Shown one piece after another: positions 34,240 through 46,600 of a stretch of DNA of 64,000 nt. The notes beneath the pieces were generated by a model. It was not told the DNA's origin. It worked only from the letters and a program-made list of their open reading frames with translations, and searched no databases. This stretch comes from an uncultured Bacteroidales bacterium. GTDB lineage: Bacteria; Bacteroidota; Bacteroidia; Bacteroidales; Bacteroidaceae. Made by a program: the position numbers and the translations under genes. Every line of letters begins with the position of its first letter. Position 1 is the stretch's first letter. The stretch is from contig CACXKA010000001.1 in assembly GCA_902768125.1 (NCBI GenBank), forward strand, positions 124,001-188,000. Reading direction: 5' to 3'.

Positions 34240-34797
34240 ATGAAGAAATTTCAAGTTTTGTTGGTGTGTCTGTTGACAGCAGTTGCTATGCAGGCACAAA
34301 CATCTGCCAAGGCACAGACCCGTGTGGCAGAGGTTCGGAAACTTTATGCCGAGGCAAAAGAGCGTATGGCGTATAACGATCAAGACGACTATCCAGCCAA
34401 GAGCAACATGGAAATCACCTACAACTACATGGCACCTGGTGCGGGTCCCATCAAGCACTACATCAAGTACTACATCAGTTCGGAGGATACGGACGAGGGA
34501 GAAATCTTGGGTTTCAAAACTTACTTTGTCAGCGACTCCTACAACTCGGGGGCACGTAAAATCTACGAGGAGTATCTGCTTGACGAGAAAACGGGCGCCT
34601 TGCTCTTTGCTTATGCCTATGAAGAGAATGGCGACAATTCCAAGAACGAAGGACGCTACTATTATTATAAGGATGGCACCTTGGCACACAAGGACGTGAA
34701 GGTCAATACAGAATGGGGGGCATTCTTCAACGAGAAATATGTCAAGGCAAAGGCTACCAATTTGAGAAAAGCGTTAGGACTGATTACAAACAATTAA
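34240..34797 (+). CDS. Exported protein of unknown function
   Basis: With the start at 34240 the product has 185 residues and a signal peptide ending AMQAQ. The mature part is mixed alpha/beta and Tyr-rich (YNYMAP, HYIKYYIS, GRYYYYKDG). Phrases such as LDEKTGALLFAYAYEEN and EGRYYYYKDGTLAHKDV suggest an antitoxin- or MORN-like text-repeat fold, but no family is recognised. It heads a four-gene unit of exported proteins. Confidence 0.72.
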   Translation: MKKFQVLLVCLLTAVAMQAQTSAKAQTRVAEVRKLYAEAKERMAYNDQDDYPAKSNMEITYNYMAPGAGPIKHYIKYYISSEDTDEGEILGFKTYFVSDSYNSGARKIYEEYLLDEKTGALLFAYAYEENGDNSKNEGRYYYYKDGTLAHKDVKVNTEWGAFFNEKYVKAKATNLRKALGLITNN

Positions 34798-34800
34798 ATA

Positions 34801-35457
34801 ATGAATACAATGAAACAGACGATTATTTATGCTTGTATGTTAACCCTTTCCCTTTGCGGATTGGTTGGTTGCAATGGAATGAGCAAGTCTTCCGGAAGCG
34901 ATGCTGACTCTATCGTTGCCGACTCCCAAGTGTCAACATTGATAGAGGATGAGACGAAGGAGGCACAAAGCGATGCTCCCACCCTTGACGTGGCAAAGTA
35001 TTGGGCACAATTCCAAGAAATGTATCAGGAGGGAGATTTGGATGATATACATGAGACCTTGACCAAGTATGCCTTCATCGACATCGACGAGGACGGAATC
35101 CAAGAGGTGTGGCTGCGTTCTGAGAACGACGAGGATGGTGCCATCTTCTGTTTCGACGATGAAGAAGAACCCGTGTTGATTACCACGGAGACAGAAGGGA
35201 AGCGTCCTTCCGTCGGTAAAGGTTGGGTGGGTGTCGGATTCCCAGCTGGTGGTCCTTCCTACTTCAACCACTACGTTATCATCAAAAACAGTCGAAAGGC
35301 GATTGAGTTCACCGACTTCCAAGTGGAGGAGAACCATGAGTATTACGTTGGTGACACCGAAATCACTGAAGCTGAGGCAAAGAAAATCAAAGAGGACATC
35401 AAGGGCGAAGGCTATCTGCCAGAAAACCTTGAATGGCATCCAAAATCCAAAAAGTAA
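34801..35457 (+). CDS. Lipoprotein with FIDIDEDGIQEVWL module
   Basis: A 218-residue lipoprotein; the signal ends LVGC with the lipid cysteine at residue 24 (ATG at 34810 is an alternative start). After an Asp/Ser/Glu-rich linker comes a module with D-I-D-E-D-G-I-Q-E-V-W-L, an acidic loop that could bind calcium, followed by IFCFDD and a C-terminal piece (FTDFQVEE, ITEAEAKKIKED). The same order of motifs occurs in the protein at 36387-37481. It starts three bases after the preceding stop. Function unknown. Confidence 0.72.
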   Translation: MNTMKQTIIYACMLTLSLCGLVGCNGMSKSSGSDADSIVADSQVSTLIEDETKEAQSDAPTLDVAKYWAQFQEMYQEGDLDDIHETLTKYAFIDIDEDGIQEVWLRSENDEDGAIFCFDDEEEPVLITTETEGKRPSVGKGWVGVGFPAGGPSYFNHYVIIKNSRKAIEFTDFQVEENHEYYVGDTEITEAEAKKIKEDIKGEGYLPENLEWHPKSKK

Positions 35458-35469
35458 TATTCCACCGAT

Positions 35470-36375
35470 ATGAAGAAAAACTTCTTTTTTCTCTTGGCGT
35501 TCATCATGGCAATGATGGGGATGAGCTGCAACGGCATTAAAACCACAGGCGATGCGTCGGATAGCGATTCCACCGCCATCGACAGCGTACAGACCGACGA
35601 TGGCAAGCACAACAAGGAGTACATCATCCAGCGTCTGAACGACATCTATAAGCTGCAGGACGACAGCAAGTGCTGTTCTGAGCGTTACCAGAAACTCTTC
35701 AACGAAGCCCAAGAGCTGAGCGAAAAAGGCGGTATGGTCTTTGTGGATGGTGACCACTGGGTGCAAGGCAACGATATCGACGAGGATTGGCAATATCGCA
35801 TCCTGGATGTGACAGACATCACCCCCAGCACTGCCACAGCCACGGTGCTGGTCAACAATTTCAACGAACACGAGGTGATGCTGAAACTTGTGTTCGAACG
35901 TGGCGACTGGTATGTGGACAATTTCCTCACCGAGTCTGAAGGCGGTTGGGGCGGTCCTGATGCCGAGCCCCAAATCTTCGACGAAGCCAAGGACATTCAG
36001 GAGTTCATCACGACCCTGAAGAAAGACAACGAAATCGCTAAGAAACTCATTGGCGAATGGGGATGGGTGGGCGACGACGTGCCCGAACTGCTCCTCAAGT
36101 TCACGATGAAGGACGGTACAATGAAAAGTCTGAAAGCCGAGGATTGCTACCTCTATCGCCTCTATTCTTTCCACGGTCCCCTCTGCGGTGTGTATGACGG
36201 AAAAGTTCAGATTGGTCAACGTCCCGACAATGATGCCATCGATTTGACGCTGGAACTCAATGAAAAGGGAGATGAACTGACAGGACACATCATGGTGAGA
36301 TTGGCAGACTTAGACTATTCTTACGATGGTCCTATCACCCTCAGAAAGAATTATTTCAGATATAAAGACAAATAA
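35470..36375 (+). CDS. Lipoprotein of unknown function
   Basis: A 301-residue lipoprotein (signal ending GMSC, cysteine at residue 20). After a Ser/Asp/Thr linker there is a beta-rich region resembling DUF3828-type domains (TPSTATATVLVNNF, MLKLVFERGDWYVDNF). A second beta domain starts near residue 190 (GEWGWVGDDVPELLLKF) and includes KVQIGQRPDNDAIDLTLELNE, resembling small lipocalin-like sheets. Third gene of the operon, 12 bases after the previous one. Specific role unknown. Confidence 0.7.
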   Translation: MKKNFFFLLAFIMAMMGMSCNGIKTTGDASDSDSTAIDSVQTDDGKHNKEYIIQRLNDIYKLQDDSKCCSERYQKLFNEAQELSEKGGMVFVDGDHWVQGNDIDEDWQYRILDVTDITPSTATATVLVNNFNEHEVMLKLVFERGDWYVDNFLTESEGGWGGPDAEPQIFDEAKDIQEFITTLKKDNEIAKKLIGEWGWVGDDVPELLLKFTMKDGTMKSLKAEDCYLYRLYSFHGPLCGVYDGKVQIGQRPDNDAIDLTLELNEKGDELTGHIMVRLADLDYSYDGPITLRKNYFRYKDK

Positions 36376-36386
36376 TCATATTCGAC

Positions 36387-37481
36387 ATGAAAAAGTTTCT
36401 TGCACTTTTAGTTTTTAGCTGCTCACTCGCAGTTACTTTTGCCCAGAAGAACTACACCCTCGACGAAATTCGTGCGGGTTGGGCAAAGAAAACCATTACA
36501 GGTGTCAAAAGTGGCAACATTATCCCCTTGCTCACCGCCTTCAACAAGACTTGGCGCACAGCCCCAGCCACAGAGTTACTGGCACACCCCGTCACCAACG
36601 AGGGAGACGAAGATGCTTATTCCATTACGGTAGACACCCCCAACGGATACGTGAGTGCCCAAGAGTTGGGCGATGATGGTGAGGACATTGCGGCTTGCGT
36701 GTGGAAACGTTCCAACGGACACAAGCTCTTTGCTGTGGTTTATACCCGTTATTATGGACTCACACCCCACCCCATTGCTCTCTTCTACGACTACGATGCC
36801 ACCAAGGGCACCCTCACCCCTGAGTTCGATATTCCCTTGGTACAGCTCTTGCCCTCCTACAGCGACCGCAGCGTGGATTTTGTGCACATCAAATTGCCAC
36901 AGCAAGGAAAGGATGTGGAGGTCTGGGAGTACCTGATGCCTTGGGGCTGCTACATCAAGCAAACCTACAAATGGAATGGCATGCAGCCCATGTGGTCATC
37001 CACCACTATCGACAATTACGACCAGATGTGCCGTCAGTTCGACAGCACTTATCAATTGGAGGAGAAAGTGAAGTTCGACAAATATGCACTCATCGACTTC
37101 GACGAGGATAACAATCCTGAATTGTGGCTTTCCTCCAACAACAATGATAATCAGGCTATCTTCACCATCAGTCATGATGGTATTCATATGGTGGCTTCCA
37201 CTTACTACAAAACCCACCTCATCTTCCACGAGAACAACGTGATTGGTTCCGCAGGCAGTTGTGGTACAGGATGTTTCAATGCCGAGTACGTCAAGCTCAA
37301 CAACAGCAAGGTGCTCTATCGCTTCCAAGACTTTCAGGAATACGACTATCAGAAGGATGAGATGAACAGCACCTACTCCAAGGACGGCAAAGAACTTTCC
37401 AAAGCTGAAGGCGAACGCATCTACAAGTCTTTCGGTGATGTGCGCGATATCATCCCCCTCATGCACGAACTGCAACCATAA
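36387..37481 (+). CDS. Exported protein with LIDFDEDNNPELWL module
   Basis: A 364-residue protein with a signal peptide ending VTFAQ. The N-terminal part (about 25-210) has no recognised family. The C-terminal part (about 225-355) repeats the module of the lipoprotein at 34801-35457: an acidic D-F-D-E-D-N-N-P-E-L-W-L loop, then AIFTIS, FQDFQEYD and a final helix with LSKAEGERIYK. Shared modules within one operon suggest related roles at the cell surface. It ends at a strong terminator. Confidence 0.72.
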   Translation: MKKFLALLVFSCSLAVTFAQKNYTLDEIRAGWAKKTITGVKSGNIIPLLTAFNKTWRTAPATELLAHPVTNEGDEDAYSITVDTPNGYVSAQELGDDGEDIAACVWKRSNGHKLFAVVYTRYYGLTPHPIALFYDYDATKGTLTPEFDIPLVQLLPSYSDRSVDFVHIKLPQQGKDVEVWEYLMPWGCYIKQTYKWNGMQPMWSSTTIDNYDQMCRQFDSTYQLEEKVKFDKYALIDFDEDNNPELWLSSNNNDNQAIFTISHDGIHMVASTYYKTHLIFHENNVIGSAGSCGTGCFNAEYVKLNNSKVLYRFQDFQEYDYQKDEMNSTYSKDGKELSKAEGERIYKSFGDVRDIIPLMHELQP

Positions 37482-37502
37482 AAAAAGCATTATACTCATC
37501 GA

Positions 37503-37541
37503 AACAGAGGCTCCGAATTAATCAGAGCCTCTGTTTTTTTG
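37503..37541 (+). terminator. Rho-independent terminator
   Basis: ACAGAGGCTC (37504-37513) pairs with GAGCCTCTGT (37525-37534) and is followed by a T7 run. Confidence 0.9.
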
Positions 37542-37612
37542 TTTTTTTTACAAATTGAGCCATTTTTTTTCGTAAAAAGTTTGGGGAATAAAAAAGAACC
37601 CATATCTTTGCC

Positions 37613-37620
37613 ACAGAAAC
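37613..37620 (+). promoter_or_regulatory. Putative -7 box of the giant-protein operon
   Basis: TATCTTTG, 22 bases before the ATG at 37643. No TTTG stands at the ideal -33 distance. Confidence 0.45.
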
Positions 37621-37642
37621 CAATACACAAATCTATATCATT

Positions 37643-40600
37643 ATGAATCAGTTCTTATCAATTTTCAAAGGAAGTGGGAAGGCGAGTTCCTTCCTCATGA
37701 CAACCATGCTGTCGCTCCTGATGCTGCTCTCAGCAGAGAAAGCATCCGCCTACGACTTTATGTGGGACGGCGACAAGTATGTGTTCCGTAACATCGGTAC
37801 AAGTGTAAGCATCGAGTTGCCAATCTACGACAAAGACGGCCGCGACATGTGGGTCATTGACGGTTATGTGTATGTGAAAGCTGCCGGCAAGACGGAGCAG
37901 ACGCTGCTGCACTACAAGTCGCAGGGCGACATCTCGGGTGGTGCCACGACCAACGATGCCAAGTTCAACACCAGCATTGGTGGTGTTCTGAAGATCAAGG
38001 ACACCAGCGGTAGTTGGGTGCGTCTGTCGGAGAGTCAGCAGACCGTCAAGATTTACAGTAGTGGCGATCACTTCACGGCTGTGCTGGAATGGGAAGCCCC
38101 ATACGAATGGCGCGGCATGGACCTGGAATTCACTGTGAAGGTGCATGGTGACCAAAATTCCTGGAAGGAATGGAACAGGGATTGGACGAAAAAGATTTCT
38201 GCCCTGACTCCTCCGCCAGATAAGATTGAACCCAGTATCGTGAATTCGATGCTTGCCATTGAATCTGGTCATGCTAAGGAAGTCGGTGTGATGTGGCAGA
38301 TTGCAGCCAGCCAGGTGACAAGAGCCGTTGCCACCTTCAAGGCGAATGGTGTGTCGAAGAGCACAACTTTGCCGAACGAGAGTTTCGGTACAATCTACGT
38401 GCCGTCTGACCAGCTGATCAACGACCTGCAAGTGGAGGTGGATTATATGGACAGTGAGAAGCATAAGGTGACAGGACAGAAATCGACAAAGTATGACGTG
38501 GCATATTTCCATCAAGCCAAGAATGTGAAGACCAAATTGCTCACCAACGGCAAGGTGGAATTGACCTGGGAAGTTGATAACCCTACCCGAACAGATATTC
38601 AGCAGACAGACTACTGGATTATTCAGCGTAATGTCAAAGGCATCATGAAGGATGATGACGATGGATGGACTACGATTGGACAGATCAGTTTCAAACAGGA
38701 TGAGACCGGTTTCAAGTTCACCGACGAGACGTTGACGAATGTGTATGAGGGCAAGACTGTCTATTACCGTGTGCAGCGTGCATCAGTTGCCAATAGTTGG
38801 GGCTATGGAACCCTGAGCGGTGCAGGCAAGGGCGTGTTGTTGCAGCAATTGGCCCTGCCCGACGTGCTGTTGGCTACTGCTGTTAGGACTGAGAACTGGG
38901 GAAAGAACGACCAGCATATGGTGAAACTGAGTTGGGATACCCATCAGAATAGCGCTGACATTGCAACCCCCACCTTTAGTTTGTGTAATGTGGATGATTG
39001 GAATGAACTGTGCATTTTGGTGAGCAAGGGCTTCAACTCAATCAATGTAGCGATGCTGAACGATATCGACATCAGCAGTAGCGAGTTCATGTTGGGTGAA
39101 AGCAATTCGGAGTATATTGGCACGTTTGACGGTAGAGGACATACACTGACCGTCAACTACAATACGACTGAACAGTATAGCGCCCCGTTCCGCTATGTCG
39201 GTGAAGGTGCTGTCATCAAGAACCTGCACACGGCTGGAACCGTCAAGACTTCTGCGAAGTTTGCTGGTGGTATTGTTGCAAGGGTAAGTGGTTCGGTTAC
39301 TATTGATAAGTGCTGGTCATCGGTTGAAATCAATTCATCGGTCAATGGTGACGGTACACATGGTGGTATTGTGGCTTTGGCCGGACCTTCCTCATTATCA
39401 ATAGAGAACTGCTTGTTTGATGGTAAGTTGTTGGGCGGTAATACGCACAGCTGCGGAGGTATTATGGGATGGCGTGACAATGATAATACTACCGTCATGA
39501 AGAATGTGCTGTTCAATCCGCAGAGTGTGACTATGAACACCAATGATTCGGGCACGTTTAACCGCAATATAAGCTATATTTCCGTACAATTTACCAATTG
39601 CTATTACACACAGACCTTCGGTTCATATTCAACTCTGTACAAAAAAATCTCAGGAACGGCTCAGGAGCAGAAGTCAAAGTTGGGAAATAACTGGACGGTG
39701 CTGGATGACAAGTGTGTGCCGTTGATCGTGAAAGATTTCTTCAGCATCAAGAGTGTTGAGGATTGGGATGCTTTTGTACAAATTGTCAATAATGGCAATA
39801 CAGCAACAAATGCCGTACTTGAAGCCGATGTTGATATCAGCAGCAGCACTTCGAAGGTGGGTACAGAAAGTAATCCGTACCGTGGTACATTCAATGGATG
39901 TGGGCATACGTTGAAGGTGGGTTATAACACCGATGTGAGATTTACGGCTCCCTTCATGTATGTAGGTGCGGCAACCTTCAAGAACTTACATGTGACGGGT
40001 AGCGTGAAGGGTGGCATGCATTCTGCAGGACTTATCGGCTTAGGTGTGGGTGAAGGAAGAATCACCATCGCGAATTGCCGTGTGTCTGCCGACATCACTT
40101 TCACGGGCAGTGGCAACACAGCCCCTCATGGTGGCGGCTTCGTGGGTCATGGTGATAATATGTATTTCAGAATTCAAAACAGTCTCTTCGACGGAAAGCT
40201 CACTGCTACCAGTAGATCAGACTCTTATGGCGGCGCTTTCGTGGGTTGGGAACACTCTGATAAAAGCTCTCTGGAGAACAACTTGGAGTGTGGTACCTAT
40301 AACAATATAGCTCACGCGGGATTCTGCTACCGCTATTCCGGTAGGGTGATTCCTTACGGGAACGGTGGTACCAATAACAACACCAACAACTACTCGTTCC
40401 AGAATTGGGGTGAGATGGGTGATGGTCACGCCAATGTCAAAGACATTCCAGCATCCGAATTGGCAGCTAAGTTAGGCAGTGGATGGACTCTGGAGGACGG
40501 CAAGTGCGTGCCTGTGACGATTGCCAACACCGATGGAGAACAGCTGAGGACCTACGTATGGGACTACAATGCCCACATGAAGCTCTACACCGATAAGTAT

Positions 40601-43600
40601 GTGAATGGAGTGCTTCGCTACACCGACGAGCGCGTGATTACTGAGAATGAGCGTGAGGCTGGTCAGTTGGAGGTGGAACTCCTGTCACCTTGTGTGGATT
40701 ACGGCTTTCGCATCGAAGTGCTTCGTGGCGCTTCACAGCTTTGTATCGGCAACAAGACTGCGGATGTAACGACGAGCACATACGAGATTCCTGTGAAATA
40801 TTATCCTGACGCTACAACGCCCGATAAATCCACATCCACTTTCTATTTCGACAACAATGTGAAGATGGATTCTCTGAGGGCAACCCAACTGCACGATGCC
40901 GTGTTGCTGAAGTGGTACACCAACGGTGGTGCTGCCGACTACTACGAGGTCTATCGTCGCGATCTGTCTGACGATAAAGGCTTTATGTTGCTGAATGGCG
41001 ATGTGATGGAGAAAAACTATACCGACATGACCGTCAAGGCACATCACGAGTATGAATATAAAGTAAAGGCTGTGGTGCAGTGTGAAGGTGTGCATATCGA
41101 CTCACTCACCTGCAAGGGTCAGTGCGACAACTTTGGTCGTGTGAGCGGTTTCGTGCGAATGCCTAACGGTACGGGTATCGGTGGCGTTGAAGTGAAGGCC
41201 ACGCCCGATCCATCACTCAGCGGAGTGGGAGTGGAACGCATCGTCACGACTGACGAAACGGGTTACTTCCTCCTTGACTCGCTCTTCTATTTGCCGAACA
41301 ATGGTCTTTACGCCATTCAGGTGCAAGTGACAGGCGACGGTCCCGAGTATACTAGTGCCTCCTGTAACTTCTCGGTGGACAAGAACGAGTTCACCAACAC
41401 GGTGCTGGCTCTGCGTGAATATTACGTCTTCACAGGTAAGGTGCTCTACGATGGCACCAGCATCCCTGTACCTGGAGCACAGTTCCGTCTTGATGGCAAA
41501 CCGCTTTACAATCACCAGCAGAAGCGAGTGGAAACCGATAACCAAGGTGCCTTTACCATCAACATCCCTGCCGGTCCACACAAGATACAGGTGGAAAAGG
41601 AAGGACATGTCTTTGAAAATGAAGGCTACTACATTGACCAAGATAACACGAATGATCCTACAGAGCACAACTGGCAACGCAACATTGCGGATATATATCT
41701 GTGGGACCAGACACGTGTGACTCTGCGTGGACGTATGGTGGGTGGCGAGATTCAGGCATCGAAGCCTCTGGGACAGTCACTCTCCACCAACAACTTGGGT
41801 CGCAACCTGAAGATGGTGATGCAGTTGGAGGGCGACAACACCTCGTGGATTGTACGCGACCCACAGAACCTCTCCATCATGGAACGTGACGATTCTCTCC
41901 GTCATGGTGCCCTTGACCCTGCAACGAAGAAGCCAAAGGATATCACGCGATGGCACATGACACGTCACATTATCGAGGTATATCCCGATGAAAAGACTGG
42001 TGAATATGAGATCAAGCTTCCTCCTGTGAAGTATAAGATTACGGAGCAGTCCTGTACGGGTTACCCAACCTTGTTCCAGGAGGGCAAGGTGGGCGAGACC
42101 CTCGATTTGACCCATGTGGGCAAGGACAGCATTGCCGAGTACAAGTGTGTTTACCACTCACCTGTGAAGCTGGCTGTGACCCAATTCAATATCAGCGGCG
42201 ACAAGCACTTTGGTGAAGAATTCTATATGGCACAGGACATCGATAACCATGCGGACACGGTGAAAATCTGGACAGCAGCAACTGACAGCACCCCCGAATG
42301 CTACGTACTTAAAAATCCTGTGTTCATGAGTAATGCCTCTTACCTGTTCAACTTGCAGGCTCAGGAGGAGTATCCGTTTGAGAACCGTGTTGACACCGTG
42401 GCTGACATCGTGCCGCTGCATGAAGGTACGGTTTATTTCCACAACGACTTGGTGGGCAACAATGTGACGGACAGCGTGAAACTCGATTCCATTGGACGAG
42501 GCGTGTATAAGTTCATTCCGAAGAACACCACATTCCTCGGCAACGACAAGAATGCACTACGCACCTTGGATATTAACCTGCTCTATGACGGTGTTTATTA
42601 TGACATCAAGCCATTTGATGGAAAACCTTTGAAATGCTACGTGATGGGTGCCATCGAGAATCAGGGCAAACAAACCATTGCCAAGGGTGGAACCCACTTG
42701 ATTGACATCCTTCGTGACCCTCCTGGTTCTGGTAGTTCGGCTTACATTGAAAAGGGATCGAAACTGAAATATTCCTACACAGCCGTGTTGGATGGTAAAG
42801 TGGGCATTTCCCTCGATAAGGTGACAGGTACCGGTGCCAACTACTATGTAGGTACGTGGGCTGGTTCAGGAGGTGGTCCTAACAGCGGTACCATCAACAC
42901 TGCCAGCAGTACCAACAACTGGACCTTCAACTTCAACATACAGGCTGGAGGCACGTGGGTATATAGTTATGAGATGAACACCACAGAGCGCATCCAAACC
43001 TCATCTAGCAACAAGTGGATTGGCAACAAGGCAGACCTCTTCATCGGCTTTACCGACAACTTCATCTTTAGTGACGGTATCGCTGTCCGTATGGTGCCAG
43101 AGAGCCAATACAAGAAACTGATCAACCGCACGAAGGGTGGTGGTAAGACGACGGTGGGTGATAACACCTTCGATATCAAGAATGGTACGGTGACCGTGCT
43201 GGCAGAAGGCGTGGGTGCTGATGGCCAAAAGGTTTATCTTATCAGCGACGAGGTGTTGACCTACAGCACGAAGTTTAACTCTGACTTTATCCACAGCACC
43301 GACTACATCGAAACCGAGCTGATACCTTATTATGTGAAGTTGCGCAACGAGCGACTGCTGCCAAAGGGCACGTCTACGACGGAAGCTCAGAAGATGGCAG
43401 ACAACGACGGACGTAATGTCTATATCAGCACCGTGGATGCCAGTGACCCAACATTTGGTTTCAATGCCAGCCTGACAAGTGACAATAAGGATCGCTACAC
43501 GATTATCCGACCAGCAAAGAATAAGAATCTGGCGGATGATGTGGCAGATTATAATGCTCAGATAGTGACCTGGTCATCGTTCCTGGCAAAGAACGAGTAC

Positions 43601-46600
43601 GAGAAGGTGATGGCTCCTTATATGTCAGATTTGGTGAGGAATTATGACTTTGACGGAACTGCCAACTTGCAGTACAGCGAGACGTTCAACACCAGCGACG
43701 ACTACTCTTGTTACTTCCGAATCATGCCAATCTCCTTCTCTAAAGGTTTTGTTGCGGATGGAGTCAACGATTTGGTGAAGACCACTTTCGATATGTTTGA
43801 AGGACGAGATGAATATGGTAAGCCTACAGGTGACGTGATGGTGAATGGTGGTGGTTCCAAGATTCAGTTTAAGATTAAGCCAGTGTTGAACCTCGACTTC
43901 AATGACAAGAACGGCAAGTCGGAGTCGTGGTCGAAGAAGACAGGTTTCACGCTGAGTGCAGCTGCCCGTTCGAACTACAACATCAGCGTGTACCGCACCA
44001 AGGTGGACAAGAATGCGATTGACGATGCGGTGGCGAAGAAGGATGCTGATGTGTTCCTGCAATATATCAACAACACGCTTGACCACGTGCGTGGCGGTTT
44101 CACAGGAGCCGGAAAAGGCATGAACTGGACGACATATGCTAGCAACGATGAACAAATCTATGGCAACTTCATCTTCAGGACCAATGGTGGTGCAACCTGC
44201 CAGCCATGGGAGGATGAGCGCAAGACCAAGTACTACAGTCCTGGCACGGTCTATGATCAAAAGACGCTTCAGATTGACCAGCTGCGCATCTGGGCAGACC
44301 AGAGCATCGTGTCGAATGTGCCATACGGTGAGCCTGCCCGCTACACCATCCACATGGTGAATGAGTCTCCATTCCCTGAGCAAGCAACCCAGATCTTCAA
44401 CATTTGTGCTCCTGATGACTTGAACCAGAAGGGTGCAAAGGTGTTCTTTGGCGGTAATGCGCTGAATGGTTCAGGCTATACGGTGCTGTTGAAGCCAGGT
44501 GAGGTGATCACGAAGGAGGTTGAGGTGTATGCTGGAAGTGAATTTGACTATGAGGACATCGGCATCAACCTCTTGGAGCCGAATGATCCGAAACGTCCTG
44601 TCACCGTGAAACTCTCTGCTCACTTTGTGCCATCGGCTGGCAACATTGCCATTTCGACTCCTGGCGACAAGTGGGTGATGAACACGGAGTCACCTTACGA
44701 CAAGAAGGAATATGGATATTATATGCCTGTGCGCATTGACGGTTTCAATGTGAACCAACGTAATTTCGACCACATCGAGTTACAGTACAAGCTCTCGACG
44801 CAGGGCGACAAGGATTGGGTGAACATCTGTTCTTACTATAAGAGTGACTCACTCATGGCTTTGGCAAGCGGCACTTGCAAGCTCATTGAGAACGACGGTT
44901 ACATCATTGCAAGCTTCTTCGGCGAGAAAGACCCCGTGGAGCAGTACTACGACTTGAGGGCTGTGGTGTATTGCCGCAACGGAAACGGTTTCCTCACGGC
45001 TTCATCACCTATCCTGACCGGTGTGAAGGACACCCGCCGTCCTCAGCTCTTCGGTACTCCGAAGCCTGTGAATGGTGTGCTGGGCATTGGCGACGACATC
45101 ACCATTTCCTTCTCTGAACCGATTGCGGGCAACTATCTCTCGGAGGTGAACAACTTCGAGGTGCTGGGTCTGACCAACTCTGCCAACATCACACAAGGCA
45201 CTTGCCTGCGCTTCAATGGCGGAATAGGGGCTGAGACTCAGTCCAACCGCAACCTCTCTGCAAGAAGCTTCACACTGGACGTGATGATCGAACCTGATGA
45301 GCATACCAAGGCCATGGGTATCTTTAAGCATGGCACGGTGAGAAAGAACCTGCAGGCAGGTCTGACTGCCGAAAATCATCTGATGGTCATCATCAACAAG
45401 GAGGTGTTTGTCAGCGACGAGCCTGTGAAGTTCTCGGGACTGCATCAGGTGAGCTATGTGTTCAAGGCTGATTCGGAGAAGCAGAACACGACGATTAGCT
45501 TCTATGATGGCAACACAAAGATAGGATCAGGTGTGTACGAAGGACTTTATGAAGGTGTGACCCCACTCGTTTTGGGTGACCAACTCTACTTGGAAACTGC
45601 TACGGGCGAAGCACTCGAGTCAGAGGAATATCGCGGCAAGATGTTGGAGATGCGCCTCTGGAACAAGGCACTTTCGGAGGGTGAAATCCAACAGTATGCC
45701 AAGAAACGTCTGACGGGCTATGAATCGGGATTGCTCGATAACTTTGCCCTCAACGAAGGCAAGGGCAAGAACTGCTACAACAAGGCTGTGGGTGGCACAG
45801 ACCTCTTGCTCCGCTCTGCTACTTGGAGTGTTCCTGCTGGCTTGAGTGTCAAGCTTGACGGCGAGAAGGGCATCGTGATGAACGACAGTGCCTTTGTCCG
45901 TACGGATTCACAAGACTACACGCTGATGTTCTGGTTCCGCACGTCACAAAGCGATGGTACGCTGCTGTCGAACGGTCCTGCACTTGAAGAACCACAGTGG
46001 AAGAACCACTTCAACATCGGTCTGAAAGAGGGTAAGGTTTACTACCGCAGTGGAAACTTTGAGGTGAAGAACACTGGTTCGCAGCACTACAACGATGGCG
46101 CTTGGCACCATATGGCAGTGACCCTGAACCGTGCCCGCAACGTGGGTAACCTCTATATTGACAATGAACTCATGCAATCCTTCGCCGTTGATACGCTGGG
46201 TGGCATCTACGGAGGCACGCTGGCTGCGGGTGTCACTTATGTGGATGCCTACACCACGTCGAATGCACTTGCTGGCAACATCGACGAACTGGCTCTCTAC
46301 GAGATGACCTTGCCTCTGAACGTCATCAAGGACTATGCTTCCACCACACCAACCGGACGCGAGATGGGTACATTGGTTTATCTGCCATTCAGCCGCTCGG
46401 AGGTTCAGAAGGATCACTCGCAACGCATGGTGGCTTCGGGTCAGAGCTTGAAGCAGAGTCGCGACAACCAAGGCAATTACTCCACTCGTCTGGATGTCAT
46501 CATCCCAGACAGCGAACTGGAGGCCGTGTCCGATCGAGAAAACTATGCTCCTATCGACAACACGGGACAGCGTGAGAACCTGAACTACAGCTATGTTGCT

